Positions 25,841 to 35,759 are shown, counted from the stretch's first letter. The stretch is DNA of 64,000 nt from Acinetobacter sp. ANC 3903 (GCF_002135315.1 NZ_NEGA01000009.1:102367-166366); one strand, 5' to 3'. Notes: a model not told the origin generated them from the sequence alone. Made by a program: numbers and translations.

Positions 25841-27127
25841 ATGATGGAAATGACGCGTAAACATCTACTTTGCCTAACCGTTTTAACAGCTTTAAGCCCA
25901 GTTTTAGCGACACAGTCTTATGCACAATTGCATTTGGAAATTGCTAAAGCACCAGAAGAAGCACCAAAAATTGCCATTATTCCGTTTAATAATGATCAAA
26001 GCATCTATCCTATTGTCGAAAATGACCTGAACCGTTCCGGTAAATTTTCCAGCGCTTCCAAGAATCTCCCTGCAACAGCGAGTATGAATAATCCAAATGC
26101 CGAAGCCTGGAAATCTGCCGGTGTACCTTATGTGGTGACCGGTACGGTAAAAACTACCGACAATGGCAGTTTTGAAGTTCATTACCAGCTCTACGATATC
26201 GAAAAACAGCAGTATCTATTAAATGAATTATTGACTGTCCCTGCGTCACGTATCCGCCAAGCTGGCCACATGATTAGTGATGCAATTTATCAGGCATTAA
26301 CGGGTATTGCAGGGGACTTTAGCGGGCGTATTGCCTATGTGCTGCGCAACCCGGCAACACCTGAACAGCGTTATACCTTGCAAATTGCCGATACCGATGG
26401 TGAACAGCCTAAAACTATTTTGACCTCACGCGATCCGATCTTGTCACCGGCCTGGACACCTGATGCCAAAAAAATTGCCTACGTTTCATTTGAAACAAAA
26501 CGCCCGGCAATTTATGTACAGGACTTAGCGACTGGAAAACGTGAAAAACTGGCCAGCTTCCGTGGTTTGAATGGTGCACCAAGTTTCTCGCCGGATGGCA
26601 AGAGCATGCTATTTACTGCTTCCCTGCATGGCAATCCAGAAATTTATCAGATGAACCTGGATACGCGTGAACTACAGCGTATGACCAATGACAGTGCGAT
26701 CGATACCGAAGCACGCTACGCTCCAGATGGTAAATCCTTTATTTTTACCTCAGACCGAGGTGGTTCACCGCAAATTTATAGCTATAATTTTGCAAATAGC
26801 ACCAGTAAACGCCTGACTTTCCGCGGTGCATTCAATGCACGTGGGACATTAAGTGCAGATGGTAAAAAAGTTGCACTGGTACATCGTCCAAGCGGTAGTA
26901 ACTACAAGGTTGCCATTCAGGACATCAATACTGGTATTACCAATATCCTCACCCCGACCAGTCTGGATGAATCACCAAGTTTCTCACCAAATGGTCAGAT
27001 GGTGGTCTATGCCACACGTGAAGGCAACCGTGGCTTATTGTCCATCATGTCACTGGATGGCCGTTTCCGCATGAACTTGCCAAGTGAACAGGGCGAGGTT
27101 CGCGAACCGGCTTGGGCACCAAAATAA
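25841..27127 (+). CDS. tolB: TolB, periplasmic beta-propeller
   Basis: The protein has 428 residues with a signal peptide (about 28 residues, cleavage near ATQSYA). The N-terminal alpha/beta domain is followed by a six-bladed propeller with repeated blade ends: PAWTPDAKKIAYVS, PSFSPDGKSMLFTA, ARYAPDGKSFIFTS, GTLSADGKKVALVH and PSFSPNGQMVVYAT. TolB links TolA with Pal. The start is uncertain among ATGs at 25841, 25844 and 25850; the longest form is given. Confidence 0.94.
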   Translation: MMEMTRKHLLCLTVLTALSPVLATQSYAQLHLEIAKAPEEAPKIAIIPFNNDQSIYPIVENDLNRSGKFSSASKNLPATASMNNPNAEAWKSAGVPYVVTGTVKTTDNGSFEVHYQLYDIEKQQYLLNELLTVPASRIRQAGHMISDAIYQALTGIAGDFSGRIAYVLRNPATPEQRYTLQIADTDGEQPKTILTSRDPILSPAWTPDAKKIAYVSFETKRPAIYVQDLATGKREKLASFRGLNGAPSFSPDGKSMLFTASLHGNPEIYQMNLDTRELQRMTNDSAIDTEARYAPDGKSFIFTSDRGGSPQIYSYNFANSTSKRLTFRGAFNARGTLSADGKKVALVHRPSGSNYKVAIQDINTGITNILTPTSLDESPSFSPNGQMVVYATREGNRGLLSIMSLDGRFRMNLPSEQGEVREPAWAPK

Positions 27128-27174
27128 CAATTTAATTTTATTAATCTAAAGTAATGATAATCATGGAGATAAAG

Positions 27175-27744
27175 ATGAAAGCAGTTCAATTATTAGTACT
27201 TCCTGTTCTTGCTACAGCATTGGTAATGACTGGATGTGCCAGCCGCAAGCCTGCTGCTGAAATTCAGGCAGGACAAAATCCGAGCGGAGCCACTACCGTC
27301 AGCACTGAAGGTCTAAGTGAAGATGCAGCCTTGAATGCACAAAACCTGGCAGGTGCGTCATCTAAAGGTGTTACTGCGGCAAATAAAGCATTTTTAGCGA
27401 AACGTGTGGTTCACTTCGACTATGACAGTAGCGAACTGTCAAACGACGACTACCAAACCCTTCAGGCACATGCACAATTCCTTGTCGCCAATGCCAATTC
27501 TAAAGTGGCTTTAACTGGCCATACTGATGAACGTGGTACCCGTGAATACAACATGGCTTTGGGTGAACGTCGTGCCAAAGCGGTAGAAAGCTTCCTCATT
27601 ACCAATGGTGTCGCTGCAACTCAATTAGAAGCAGTGAGCTATGGTAAGGAAATGCCAATTAATGCAGGTCATGATGAAAATGCATGGAAAGAGAACCGCC
27701 GTGTAGAACTTAACTACGAAGCAGTTCCCCCTCTATTAAAATAA
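27175..27744 (+). CDS. pal: Pal, peptidoglycan-associated lipoprotein
   Basis: The protein has 189 residues from the ATG at 27175, which has GGAG 7 bases upstream. LALVMTGC-like lipobox (ALVMTGCAS) lipidates the Cys near residue 21. The C-terminal OmpA-like domain binds peptidoglycan: VHFDYDSSELSNDDYQTL, GHTDERGTREYNMALGERRA and ENRRVELNYE are all in place. It is the outer membrane partner of TolB and follows it by 47 bases. Confidence 0.95.
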   Translation: MKAVQLLVLPVLATALVMTGCASRKPAAEIQAGQNPSGATTVSTEGLSEDAALNAQNLAGASSKGVTAANKAFLAKRVVHFDYDSSELSNDDYQTLQAHAQFLVANANSKVALTGHTDERGTREYNMALGERRAKAVESFLITNGVAATQLEAVSYGKEMPINAGHDENAWKENRRVELNYEAVPPLLK

Positions 27745-27754
27745 GAGATCCAAT

Positions 27755-27785
27755 AAAAAAGCGCTCAATCTTGAGCGCTTTTTTT
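27755..27785. terminator. Bidirectional terminator between pal and a small gene
   Basis: AAAAAAGCGCTCAA and TTGAGCGCTTTTTT with a 2-3 base loop; it overlaps the stop of the convergent small gene. Confidence 0.9.
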
Positions 27786-27978
27786 AAGCTTTTTCAGATT
27801 CTTCGGAATCTTGTTTCGGGCTTTGCATAGATTCTATCAAATCATGCTTGTTGAATTTTTTATATTCCGCTTTCACTTCATAACCTTTCCAGGCTTCTTT
27901 CACTTTTTCGGCAGAAATATCTTCTAAATTCATAGCTTCATTTGGCGTTGGAGTCGCATCAAACTTTTGCGTTGTCAT
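27784..27978 (-). CDS. Small acidic hypothetical protein, 64 residues
   Basis: The start is taken at 27978 (MTTQKFDATPT) because GGAG lies 7 bases upstream; a longer frame to 28023 has no ribosome site. The peptide is soluble and highly charged, with DISAEKVKEAWKGYEVKAEYK in the middle and an acidic, disordered-looking end. No family recognised. It converges on pal. Confidence 0.65.
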   Translation of the reverse strand: MTTQKFDATPTPNEAMNLEDISAEKVKEAWKGYEVKAEYKKFNKHDLIESMQSPKQDSEESEKA

Positions 27979-28164
27979 AACTGTGCTCCTATCACGTTTT
28001 CCATAACCTATAGACCTCAACATAGCATTTTTTACAGAACTTACAAGAGTAAAATCACGACAAATAGTCGAGTTTAATTGTTCTTTTGCTGCGTTCTCAT
28101 CTAAAATGGTTGCCCATATTCTTTTGATAATTTTTTATCATTTTTTAATTGGAGTTTTCCTGTC

Positions 28165-29139
28165 ATGTCATACCTCAGCCTTTCCCAATATTTACAACAA
28201 CAAAACGGGAATCTAACGCCTGAACTGGCTCAAGTTATTGAAACGATTGGTAATACATGTAAGGACATCGATCAATTATTGCAAAAAGGTGCTTTAGCTG
28301 GCGTTCTAGGTAGTGCGCAACACGAAAATGTTCAAGGTGAAGAACAAAAGAAACTTGACGTTATTTCAAATGATTATTTAATTGATGCGTTAAAAGTACA
28401 TGCTGAAGTTGGCGGTTTAGCATCTGAAGAATTGGATGAATTCACGCCTGCGCAAGAAAATGGGAAATATCTTGTATTGTTTGATCCATTGGATGGTTCT
28501 AGCAACATCGACATCAACATGTGTGTAGGTACTATTTTCTCAATTCTTCCTGCAAAACATGCAGTAACACAAGCTGAAGACTTCTTGCAAGCAGGTACCA
28601 ACCAGGTTGCAGCAGGTTATGTACTCTATGGCCCCTCAACCATGATGGCACTTACTGTCGGTGCTGGCGTTGTATTCTTTACTTTCGACCCTGAAACCAA
28701 AGAATTCTTGCTCACTAAAGATGCGATTACTGTAGCTGCCGATACTAAAGAGTATGCCATCAATGCATCGAATCAACGTCACTGGGAAGCACCGGTAAAA
28801 CGTTATATCGAAGAATTGCTTGCAGGTAAAACAGGCCCGCGTGAAAAAGACTTTAACATGCGTTGGGTGGCGTGTATGGTGGGTGATATCCACCGCATTC
28901 TTTGCCGTAGCGGTATCTTTATGTACCCATATGACACTAAAGATCCGAAAAAAGCCGGCCGTTTACGTTTAATGTATGAAGCGAACCCGATGAGTATGCT
29001 GATGGAACAGGCAGGTGGCGCATCTACAACGGGTCGTGTACGTATTCTAGAGATTCAGCCGACTGAACTTCATCAACGTGTACCTGTGGTGATTGGTTCT
29101 AAAAATGAAGTTGACCTCGTAACGCACTACCATAATTAA
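28165..29139 (+). CDS. fbp: Fructose-1,6-bisphosphatase, class I
   Basis: The protein has 324 residues. It removes the 1-phosphate from fructose-1,6-bisphosphate in gluconeogenesis, needed by organisms that grow on organic acids. [25 protein letters not shown] is the metal-binding core (D-P-L-D-G-S-S) and [22 protein letters not shown] is the sugar-phosphate-binding region near the end. Start supported by GGAG 9 bases upstream. It is followed by a hairpin and a methyltransferase gene on the same strand. Confidence 0.94.
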   Translation: MSYLSLSQYLQQQNGNLTPELAQVIETIGNTCKDIDQLLQKGALAGVLGSAQHENVQGEEQKKLDVISNDYLIDALKVHAEVGGLASEELDEFTPAQENGKYLVLFDPLDGSSNIDINMCVGTIFSILPAKHAVTQAEDFLQAGTNQVAAGYVLYGPSTMMALTVGAGVVFFTFDPETKEFLLTKDAITVAADTKEYAINASNQRHWEAPVKRYIEELLAGKTGPREKDFNMRWVACMVGDIHRILCRSGIFMYPYDTKDPKKAGRLRLMYEANPMSMLMEQAGGASTTGRVRILEIQPTELHQRVPVVIGSKNEVDLVTHYHN

Positions 29140-29149
29140 TTTTTTATAG

Positions 29150-29178
29150 CGGAAGTAAGTCCTGATGACTTGCTTCCG
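29150..29178 (+). other. Hairpin between fbp and the methyltransferase gene
   Basis: CGGAAGTAAGTC pairs with GACTTGCTTCCG with one wobble and a short loop, but no T run follows. It may stabilise or process the transcript rather than terminate it. Confidence 0.45.
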
Positions 29179-29193
29179 TGGATTTGATCTCCC

Positions 29194-29970
29194 ATGCCTA
29201 CTATTTTTCTAGAATCAAAAGATAATCCTAAAATTAAGCATTTACGCGGCTTAATTGAACAAAATTCATATCGTAAAAAACAAGGTCAAACCGTACTTGA
29301 AGGTACCCATTTGTGTTTGGCCTGGTTAGCAGAAGATAGAAAAATCAAATCTATTTTTACCACCGAACAGGCTTTAAACCATCCTGATTTTGACCGGATT
29401 GCTGAACAATACCAAGGTGCAGTGTTTGTCATTAGTGAATCCTTGTACAAGGATTTAAGTACCTTGGGTACCACACTTGCTTGTCTTGCCATTGTCGATT
29501 TACCCAGTTCACGCCATGCCCTCGATTTTACGGCTGACACCTTAATTCTGGAAAATATCCAAGATCCGGGCAATGTCGGTACTTTGCTCCGCTCTGCAGC
29601 TGCAGCAGGTATTCAGCAAATTGTCTGTACCAAAGGTTCAGCTTCACTGTGGTCGCCACGGGTACTGCGTGCCGGAATGGGTGCACACTTCTCCTTGCAC
29701 ACTTATGAAAATGTGACACTTGAAGATATTTTGGATCAATTCAAGATTCCTGTTTACGTGACCAGTTCACATGAATCAGAGAGCTTATATTCCAAGGATT
29801 TAACCCAATCTTGTGTCTGGGTTTTAGGCAATGAAGGTCAAGGTGTTTCTGAATACGCCCTTGAACATGCACAGGCAGTTTCGATTCCCCAACCTGGTGG
29901 ACAAGAGTCTCTAAACGTTGCCATTGCGGGTTCTGTCTGCTTCTTTGAAATGGTTCGTCAACGGTTATAA
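29194..29970 (+). CDS. SpoU/TrmH-family RNA ribose methyltransferase
   Basis: The protein has 258 residues. The N-terminal substrate-binding domain begins SKDNPKIKHLRGLIEQNSYRKKQG. The trefoil-knot SAM domain has all three motifs: ENIQDPGNVGTLLRSA (motif 1), VWVLGNEGQGVS (motif 2) and IPQPGGQESLNVAIAGSV (motif 3). It would methylate a ribose 2'-hydroxyl in rRNA or tRNA. The target cannot be fixed from sequence; the lack of the RlmB N-terminal pattern argues for another member. Confidence 0.85.
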   Translation: MPTIFLESKDNPKIKHLRGLIEQNSYRKKQGQTVLEGTHLCLAWLAEDRKIKSIFTTEQALNHPDFDRIAEQYQGAVFVISESLYKDLSTLGTTLACLAIVDLPSSRHALDFTADTLILENIQDPGNVGTLLRSAAAAGIQQIVCTKGSASLWSPRVLRAGMGAHFSLHTYENVTLEDILDQFKIPVYVTSSHESESLYSKDLTQSCVWVLGNEGQGVSEYALEHAQAVSIPQPGGQESLNVAIAGSVCFFEMVRQRL

Positions 29971-30115
29971 ACGTCTCATTCGTTACTTTATTTTAAACAT
30001 CCCTCGTCAATGTTTAAAAATAGATTACACTAGAAAAATAATAATTTTTTTGTCAACCAAACCATTATTTCCAGCGTTATAGGTATATGAATATGGAAAT
30101 AATGGTGGGTATCCA

Positions 30116-30751
30116 ATGACAGGATTTTCCATCTCTATGGATTCAGCACCGAGACAGTCTCAGTCGGAAAATTTGAGTACTCTGAAGAGTACGGCTGAAC
30201 GACGCCTGAAAATTTTTATGCAGGATGTGACTGGACGTGCTTTAGTCATGATGGAGAGTGCAACCCAAGGTCAACAAGGCATTGCAATGGATCTCGTGCA
30301 GGAAGCATTTATTTCCTTGCATAAGGCATATGCCGATAAGTCGACCGATGAGTGGTATCCCCTGTTTTACACCATTTTGAATCATAAACTCCAAGACTGG
30401 CGTAGAAAAGAAGTCCGTCGGGCACAACCTTTTTCTTTTTTTAAAAAGGTAAGCTTGGATGATGACGATATCGAACTGAATGATATTGTTGACGAAAGTA
30501 CACCTAGTCCATTCGATTTTCTTGATCAAGCCGTAACTGCCGAAGAAATACAGGAAGCTATCGCTCAGCTTCCTGTTCGTCAGCAACAAGCTTTTATGCT
30601 GCGTGCTTGGGAAGGTTTTGATACACACACGACTGCACAAATTATGGAATGCAGTGAAGGGAGTGTAAAAACCCATTATCACCGTGCTATTCAAGGTCTC
30701 CGAGCTTCGTTAGCACATTTGAATCCATATCGTGGAGGGTCATCAGAATGA
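30116..30751 (+). CDS. ECF-type RNA polymerase sigma factor
   Basis: The protein has 211 residues. Region 2 covers the -10-binding part (QGIAMDLVQEAFISLHKAY, then WYPLFYTILNHKLQDWRRKE) and region 4 the helix-turn-helix (EEIQEAIAQLPVRQQQAFMLRAWEG, then IMECSEGSVKTHYHRAIQGLRASL). An acidic linker joins them. It overlaps the next gene by four bases. The same three-gene order (sigma, DUF3619-like, DUF3106) is known from betaproteobacteria. Inducing signal and regulon are unknown; no promoter consensus could be derived. Confidence 0.88.
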   Translation: MTGFSISMDSAPRQSQSENLSTLKSTAERRLKIFMQDVTGRALVMMESATQGQQGIAMDLVQEAFISLHKAYADKSTDEWYPLFYTILNHKLQDWRRKEVRRAQPFSFFKKVSLDDDDIELNDIVDESTPSPFDFLDQAVTAEEIQEAIAQLPVRQQQAFMLRAWEGFDTHTTAQIMECSEGSVKTHYHRAIQGLRASLAHLNPYRGGSSE

Positions 30752-31068
30752 AGCAAGATGATTTCTTAAAACAAGTTACTTCCAAACTCGATGGACTCGC
30801 ACAACATCACAAAGCCAAACCTACTGTGATGAATCATGTGATTGAAGAAATTCAAGCGCGAGAAACATCCCGTTATGGACTTTGGAAAATGTCAGGGTTT
30901 GCTCTTGCCGCTGCAATTGCAGGATTCGTGGTGTTCCCAGATTCCATTGAAATGGCAACAAAACCTCAAAATCAGGTTGTGGTGACTCCGAAACTCTCTC
31001 CGCAAATGGTTGAAGATTTGGAGATGCTCATGGTTTTAGGTGAGGATAAGGTTCCACATGGCAGCTAA
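30748..31068 (+). CDS. Small membrane protein, DUF3619-like, possible anti-sigma
   Basis: The protein has 106 residues. An N-terminal cytoplasmic stretch (KQDDFLKQVTSKLDGLAQHHKAKPTV) precedes one membrane helix near residues 50-66 (SGFALAAAIAGFVVF) and a short periplasmic tail. Start overlaps the sigma gene stop (ATGA), and it overlaps the following gene. Position and topology fit an anti-sigma factor, but no zinc-binding HXXXCXXC motif is present. The anti-sigma role is inferred. Confidence 0.7.
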   Translation: MKQDDFLKQVTSKLDGLAQHHKAKPTVMNHVIEEIQARETSRYGLWKMSGFALAAAIAGFVVFPDSIEMATKPQNQVVVTPKLSPQMVEDLEMLMVLGEDKVPHGS

Positions 31069-31462
31069 AAAATTAGCATTTGCTTTTTGTGCTCTCGGAT
31101 TTTTACAAACCAGCTTTGCTGGCTTCGAACGTTTTTGGATTTTTTCCAAAGATGCCGACACACAAATAGCAGAAACCTGGGATACATTATCGGATAGTGA
31201 ACAGCGCGCACTTATTCAGCGCTACCAATCACTCAAAGAAATACCTGAAGCACAAGGCACAACCCTACAGCAACGTATGGATTGGTTTACCCAGCTTCCA
31301 GAGCAAGAAAAACAAAAAATGCGTGAAACCTGGCAAAAAATGAGCAGCCAAGAACGTAAAGAGTTGGGTATCCGTATGCAAAAGGCCACACCCGAAGAAC
31401 GACCTCTGATTCGCGCTGAATATATCAGTAAATATTTGCCCCAAACTGTAACCCATCATTAA
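31058..31462 (+). CDS. DUF3106 exported protein
   Basis: The protein has 134 residues from the ATG at 31058; a start at 31040 gives no signal peptide. Signal peptide MAAKKLAFAFCALGFLQTSFA is followed by repeated helices of the DUF3106 type: W-x-L-S-x-x-E-Q-R-A, RMDWFTQLPEQEKQKMRETW, KMSSQERKELGIRMQKATPEER. These repeats resemble those of periplasmic stress sensors. It shares an operon with the ECF sigma factor and could act as its sensor. That is inference. Confidence 0.75.
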   Translation: MAAKKLAFAFCALGFLQTSFAGFERFWIFSKDADTQIAETWDTLSDSEQRALIQRYQSLKEIPEAQGTTLQQRMDWFTQLPEQEKQKMRETWQKMSSQERKELGIRMQKATPEERPLIRAEYISKYLPQTVTHH

Positions 31463-31492
31463 TTTGATATTATTGAAAAAGATTAAACTCAT

Positions 31493-31521
31493 AAAAAAGC
31501 CGCTGAAATCAGCGGCTTTTT
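31493..31521. terminator. Bidirectional terminator
   Basis: AAAAAAGCCGCTGA and TCAGCGGCTTTTT with a 2-base spacer; ends the sigma operon and the convergent CSLREA gene. Confidence 0.9.
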
Positions 31522-31522
31522 A

Positions 31523-33934
31523 TTATTTCATTCGATAACGTCGATATAAACCTAAGCTTGCTAGAACAAATATCCCATAAATTCCAAATGAACCACCACC
31601 TGATGATGTATTGGTATTTTCAACAGTGTTCATCAAAAAGATAGTAGCAGTATTTGATCTCAGTTCCTCAGCATCATATATTTTATAAGTCACCGGATAA
31701 TCAAATCGACTTAAATTATTTTTAACTGCGAAATGTAATTTTCCACCATAACATATCTCGCCAGCATGACTACCAGGACAAGGACCTTGTCGTTCTGCAG
31801 TTAAGGTTAAGCCTGCTGGTAATTTCTCAATATGAATCGGAATTTCACCAATTTCTTTATCAGAATAAAATGATTTTTTAGCAGTTGATAAATGAGTTGT
31901 TGAACCATCTCCATCATCGCTATCATTTTCCAAAGGATTAACAGTAATTTCTAAGTTAGAACTTGGACTAATAGAATAAGTATCATCATTTGCAATAGGT
32001 GCAATGTTAGTAAAGCGTGCCTGTAAAATCCCTGAAGATGAAATACCTGTTGCTTTATTTAGAATCGTATACTTACAATATTCTGCCTTTGAAGCTACAG
32101 TTTCTTTACCGTCTAAACGGTACATAATGATTCTTTTTAGGTCTGGCTTCCATTCACATTTTAAATTTGTATCAACTTTAATACTTGATAAATCTATACC
32201 ACTTTGTGAGCCATTAAGGTCACCTACCCCTTGAGCTTCTGCAGTTATTTCATAATTATCACTATTTAGGGCTTTAAGTTGTCTAGCACCAGCCCCGGTA
32301 ACTTCTACTTCATCTGGTAGTGCAAGCTTAAAAGGATCAACATAAATAGTACGATATTGCTGATATTGTTTTGTATATTTAAGCAGGTTTTCTGCCTTAT
32401 TTAAATCATCGTTATACATCGTTAAATAATCAGGATCAGTATCTTTATTATTCACCAATGCTTTTAATTGTTCATAATCTGCTTGCAAAGCATTAATAGT
32501 AATCACAGCAGAACTATTAATCAAATCTCCAATATCGGCTGCAGTAAGATGCATCATTTCTACAGAACCAATATCACAGCTATTGGTTAACGTAGGATTA
32601 AATACTAAAGTTGAACTAGTAACACGTTCAATTGCTCTTTGATCAACTTCACTACACCCTGTTGCTAAAACATCCACTAGATCAGTATTTGTTTTATTAT
32701 CTTTTGGATAATATAACGGTAAATACAAATTATAGTCTGAACCTTCCTGATAACTTGATAATATTGAAATCATACTAATGTTTGAAACGTCTATATTATT
32801 AGCAATATTTCTTGTACTTCCATTATTGCTAGCAGGATCAGGTAAAGTACACTTACTCACTCCATTTAATTCTACTGCATTATTAACTGCGGTCATATCT
32901 ATATTATTTAGAGCTATATTTTTAGAACTTGTATAACTACAAGACTCTCCCACATTATAAGCAAGTACATTAAAATTTAAATTTTTATTACCATTTTCAT
33001 CATAATACAATATATTATTTGCTGTGTTTTCTACTATCGTATTACTGTTTAAAATCAAAGAGGATAATGAGCTTAAAGGATGCCCAGTAGAGTCTACATT
33101 ATTAATAATTGAACTATTGCTACTACTAGCAATATTTTTTGCGATAGTATTTGCACTTAAATTTGCCACAACATAACCACAAAAATCTAAAGTACTTGAA
33201 CTATTATTCAAATTTCCATTTGTGACAATACTGCTATTGGTAATACTGATATTAGCTTTGGTTTTAATTAAATTTGCTGTACAGTCCATAGCCAGAACAC
33301 TGCCAGTAATAGCGTTATTTCCTTCTACTAAAGTGTGATTAAGTGATAGAGACTTTTCAGAATTTTGCGCAACAAAATAAACTGCCCCACCACTTTTTTC
33401 TGATTTAGATGCTGTAATTGCACTATTATCCATAAATAATGGACCAGCCACATATAAAGCTCCCCCATCCCCTTTAGAATAGCCTTTTGTTAGCTCTACA
33501 TCCAGAAGTGTTAATGCAGATTCACTTCCTAACGTATTAAAGAGACGGGTCTTATTTTGCCCACTAATTTTACTTACTAATTTCCCCATAAGTGGATAAT
33601 CATTTGTTAAAGGACTCTTTTTACCCCAATCTGCTGGAGATTTTCCTTGTATAATGATTTGGCTTGTGGGATTAATTTCTTTTTCTAATTTATATTCTCC
33701 AGCTTCTAGTTGAATAATATCTTTTTGACCATTTAGTGTGTTTCCAGCACTACAACCACCATAAGCTTTATTTAAACTTGCAGCTTGAACTGCCTCACGC
33801 AATGAACATTTATCAGCGTTTATATTATCTTCATCATCAAATGTATTCACATAAATTGTCTTATTCTCTGCTGCAATTAATGGTATCGCAGACAAAACCA
33901 TTATGCATAGTAATCCTTTCTTATAATTTTTCAT
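31523..33934 (-). CDS. rbtA: CSLREA-domain, GlyGly-CTERM surface protein (rhombotarget A-like) 2
   Basis: The protein has 803 residues from the ATG at 33934, with AAGG upstream. A signal peptide ends near IAAEN. The sequence KCSLREAVQAA is the CSLREA motif that opens this family, followed by a long beta-helix-like stretch rich in Asn/Ser/Thr. The C-terminus is SSGGGSFGIYGIFVLASLG with RRYRMK after the helix, a GlyGly-CTERM sorting signal recognised by rhombosortase. The protein is therefore expected to be exported, cut within the membrane helix and released or relocated. It is 10 bases from the upstream paralogue in the same direction. The gene name follows the Acinetobacter rhombotarget A family. 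Confidence 0.78.
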   Translation of the reverse strand: MKNYKKGLLCIMVLSAIPLIAAENKTIYVNTFDDEDNINADKCSLREAVQAASLNKAYGGCSAGNTLNGQKDIIQLEAGEYKLEKEINPTSQIIIQGKSPADWGKKSPLTNDYPLMGKLVSKISGQNKTRLFNTLGSESALTLLDVELTKGYSKGDGGALYVAGPLFMDNSAITASKSEKSGGAVYFVAQNSEKSLSLNHTLVEGNNAITGSVLAMDCTANLIKTKANISITNSSIVTNGNLNNSSSTLDFCGYVVANLSANTIAKNIASSSNSSIINNVDSTGHPLSSLSSLILNSNTIVENTANNILYYDENGNKNLNFNVLAYNVGESCSYTSSKNIALNNIDMTAVNNAVELNGVSKCTLPDPASNNGSTRNIANNIDVSNISMISILSSYQEGSDYNLYLPLYYPKDNKTNTDLVDVLATGCSEVDQRAIERVTSSTLVFNPTLTNSCDIGSVEMMHLTAADIGDLINSSAVITINALQADYEQLKALVNNKDTDPDYLTMYNDDLNKAENLLKYTKQYQQYRTIYVDPFKLALPDEVEVTGAGARQLKALNSDNYEITAEAQGVGDLNGSQSGIDLSSIKVDTNLKCEWKPDLKRIIMYRLDGKETVASKAEYCKYTILNKATGISSSGILQARFTNIAPIANDDTYSISPSSNLEITVNPLENDSDDGDGSTTHLSTAKKSFYSDKEIGEIPIHIEKLPAGLTLTAERQGPCPGSHAGEICYGGKLHFAVKNNLSRFDYPVTYKIYDAEELRSNTATIFLMNTVENTNTSSGGGSFGIYGIFVLASLGLYRRYRMK

Positions 33935-33944
33935 GGCTATATCC

Positions 33945-35759
33945 TTATTTTTTAAAGCGACGCAATCCAAATAAACCCAAGACCACTATTACGCTAAAAA
34001 TCCCAAATGAACCGCCGGAAGTTTTAACTGATTTATCTTCCATGTTATTTTCAGCTTCCTGCACAATTTGTACATTTACTTCCATATAAGGTTTACTTTT
34101 ATTAAAGCGAGTAGAGGAAGTTACAACACGAATCGTGAAAATATCAGCCCCACGCCATGCACCATTTGGGGTATATACCAGATTCCCATCCAAATCAATT
34201 GTGAGTTTTCCTTTAGAAGGAGTCTGTGTTTGCACAATCATTAAACATCCATCTTTCCATGGCTCACCAGTTTGATTTTCCGGGTAAATTTTGTCACATT
34301 CTTCTTTGGGTATAGGATCACTATCTCCCAACATATCGGCAATAGAAATTTTAGCAACTTGCCCAATCAACAAATCCTTACCCACCAAACCAATTGTGGC
34401 GGGTACAACAATTTCAATAGCCCCACGATCACAATTTTCTGCTTCTACATCTCTGCTTTTACCACGTTGATCAGAACCTTCGCATCCGATATATACATCT
34501 GAACTTGTTACTCGTGCTCGCCCTTTATTCACGATTAAAGAATTAGCAAGGCTTGAATAGGAAAGTAAAATACGTGGACGGAAATAACCCAGGAAACTAT
34601 TTTCAGACTGTTTATATGGACATAAAATTGACTGATCATCATCTTTCAATGATAAACAATTTCCTTCTATGTCATTTCCTGCAAATAATTGAGTACCTGT
34701 CCAAAATTCATTCTGATAATTTGCTGCCCCACTACCACAATCTTGGGAAACAACATTATTTAATAAAAAACTATGATCATTATTAAAACGACAGTCTAAA
34801 CGACCCCCAGTAACTGGGTATGGGTTTCCTAAAAGGATACTATTACTTAAATAAGCTTTTTCTCGCGCCGCATTAAATATTAAACCAGCAGTATTTGCGA
34901 CAATCGTTAAGTTATTTAATCCCATACCATCAATTACATTCGCCACAGTACCTATATTCTTAAAAAAAGTACTGTTTGATATAGTGTATTTAACGAATGG
35001 AAATGCAGCAATTTCTGTATCTTCAAGTTGCTGAGCTGAATAAATATTCGCAGAAGTATTAGAACGTGTTTCATTCCCGGAAAAGACTGTGTTCATAATT
35101 TTAAACCCAGGCTTTTGACTGTAAATGATTCCACCTTCATCTGCGTGATTGTTTACGATTAAACTATTACTGATTTCTATATAACTGGCAAATGCTGGAT
35201 GAGCAGTATTTATAGCTACATTATAAATCGCACCACCTTGTTCAGCATAACCACCTGATAATTTGACATAATCTAAGTACAAGCTTTCATTGTTATAAAT
35301 TAAACCGCCATTTTGAGCACAATTTTGGTCAGTACAACCTGCTAAATTTACTTCTTTTAAATTAACAGTAAATCTTTTCTCAGCATCAGCATCATCTATA
35401 TAAAAGATTTGATCTTTCCCAGTCATCTGAATAGTTGCATTATTTAAACCGGGAATAGCATCTTCATTCACATTCGTTTCATAAGTGGTTTTAATTGTTA
35501 ATTCGGCTTTAATAGGTAACTTTGAAGTAATTTTATAATTAGCTTTCTTTTCCAAAAGAATTGATGAGGTAGAATTTTCCCCACCACAACCATTATAACC
35601 TTCCTTAGGCATTCCCCGATTAACGTATTCTATTGCTTCACGTAATGAGCATTCCTTGTCATCTTTGGTAATATCTTCTGTAGTATTCACGATAATATCG
35701 GCACTATAAGCATGTCCTGCAACGCATAACATCCCTATACCTATGCTCCGTTTGAGCAT
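33945..35759 (-). CDS. rbtA: CSLREA-domain, GlyGly-CTERM surface protein (rhombotarget A-like) 1
   Basis: The protein has 604 residues. Signal peptide MLKRSIGIGMLCVAGHAYS precedes ADIIVNTTEDI and the motif ECSLREAIEYVNRG. The central part is predicted beta-helix with many paired cysteines (for example AGCTDQNCAQNGG). The C-terminus VKTSGGSFGIFSVIVVLGLF with LRRFKK is a GlyGly-CTERM signal. It lies first in a two-gene array with its paralogue, separated by 10 bases. The rhombosortase that should process it is not in the window. Confidence 0.78.
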   Translation of the reverse strand: MLKRSIGIGMLCVAGHAYSADIIVNTTEDITKDDKECSLREAIEYVNRGMPKEGYNGCGGENSTSSILLEKKANYKITSKLPIKAELTIKTTYETNVNEDAIPGLNNATIQMTGKDQIFYIDDADAEKRFTVNLKEVNLAGCTDQNCAQNGGLIYNNESLYLDYVKLSGGYAEQGGAIYNVAINTAHPAFASYIEISNSLIVNNHADEGGIIYSQKPGFKIMNTVFSGNETRSNTSANIYSAQQLEDTEIAAFPFVKYTISNSTFFKNIGTVANVIDGMGLNNLTIVANTAGLIFNAAREKAYLSNSILLGNPYPVTGGRLDCRFNNDHSFLLNNVVSQDCGSGAANYQNEFWTGTQLFAGNDIEGNCLSLKDDDQSILCPYKQSENSFLGYFRPRILLSYSSLANSLIVNKGRARVTSSDVYIGCEGSDQRGKSRDVEAENCDRGAIEIVVPATIGLVGKDLLIGQVAKISIADMLGDSDPIPKEECDKIYPENQTGEPWKDGCLMIVQTQTPSKGKLTIDLDGNLVYTPNGAWRGADIFTIRVVTSSTRFNKSKPYMEVNVQIVQEAENNMEDKSVKTSGGSFGIFSVIVVLGLFGLRRFKK

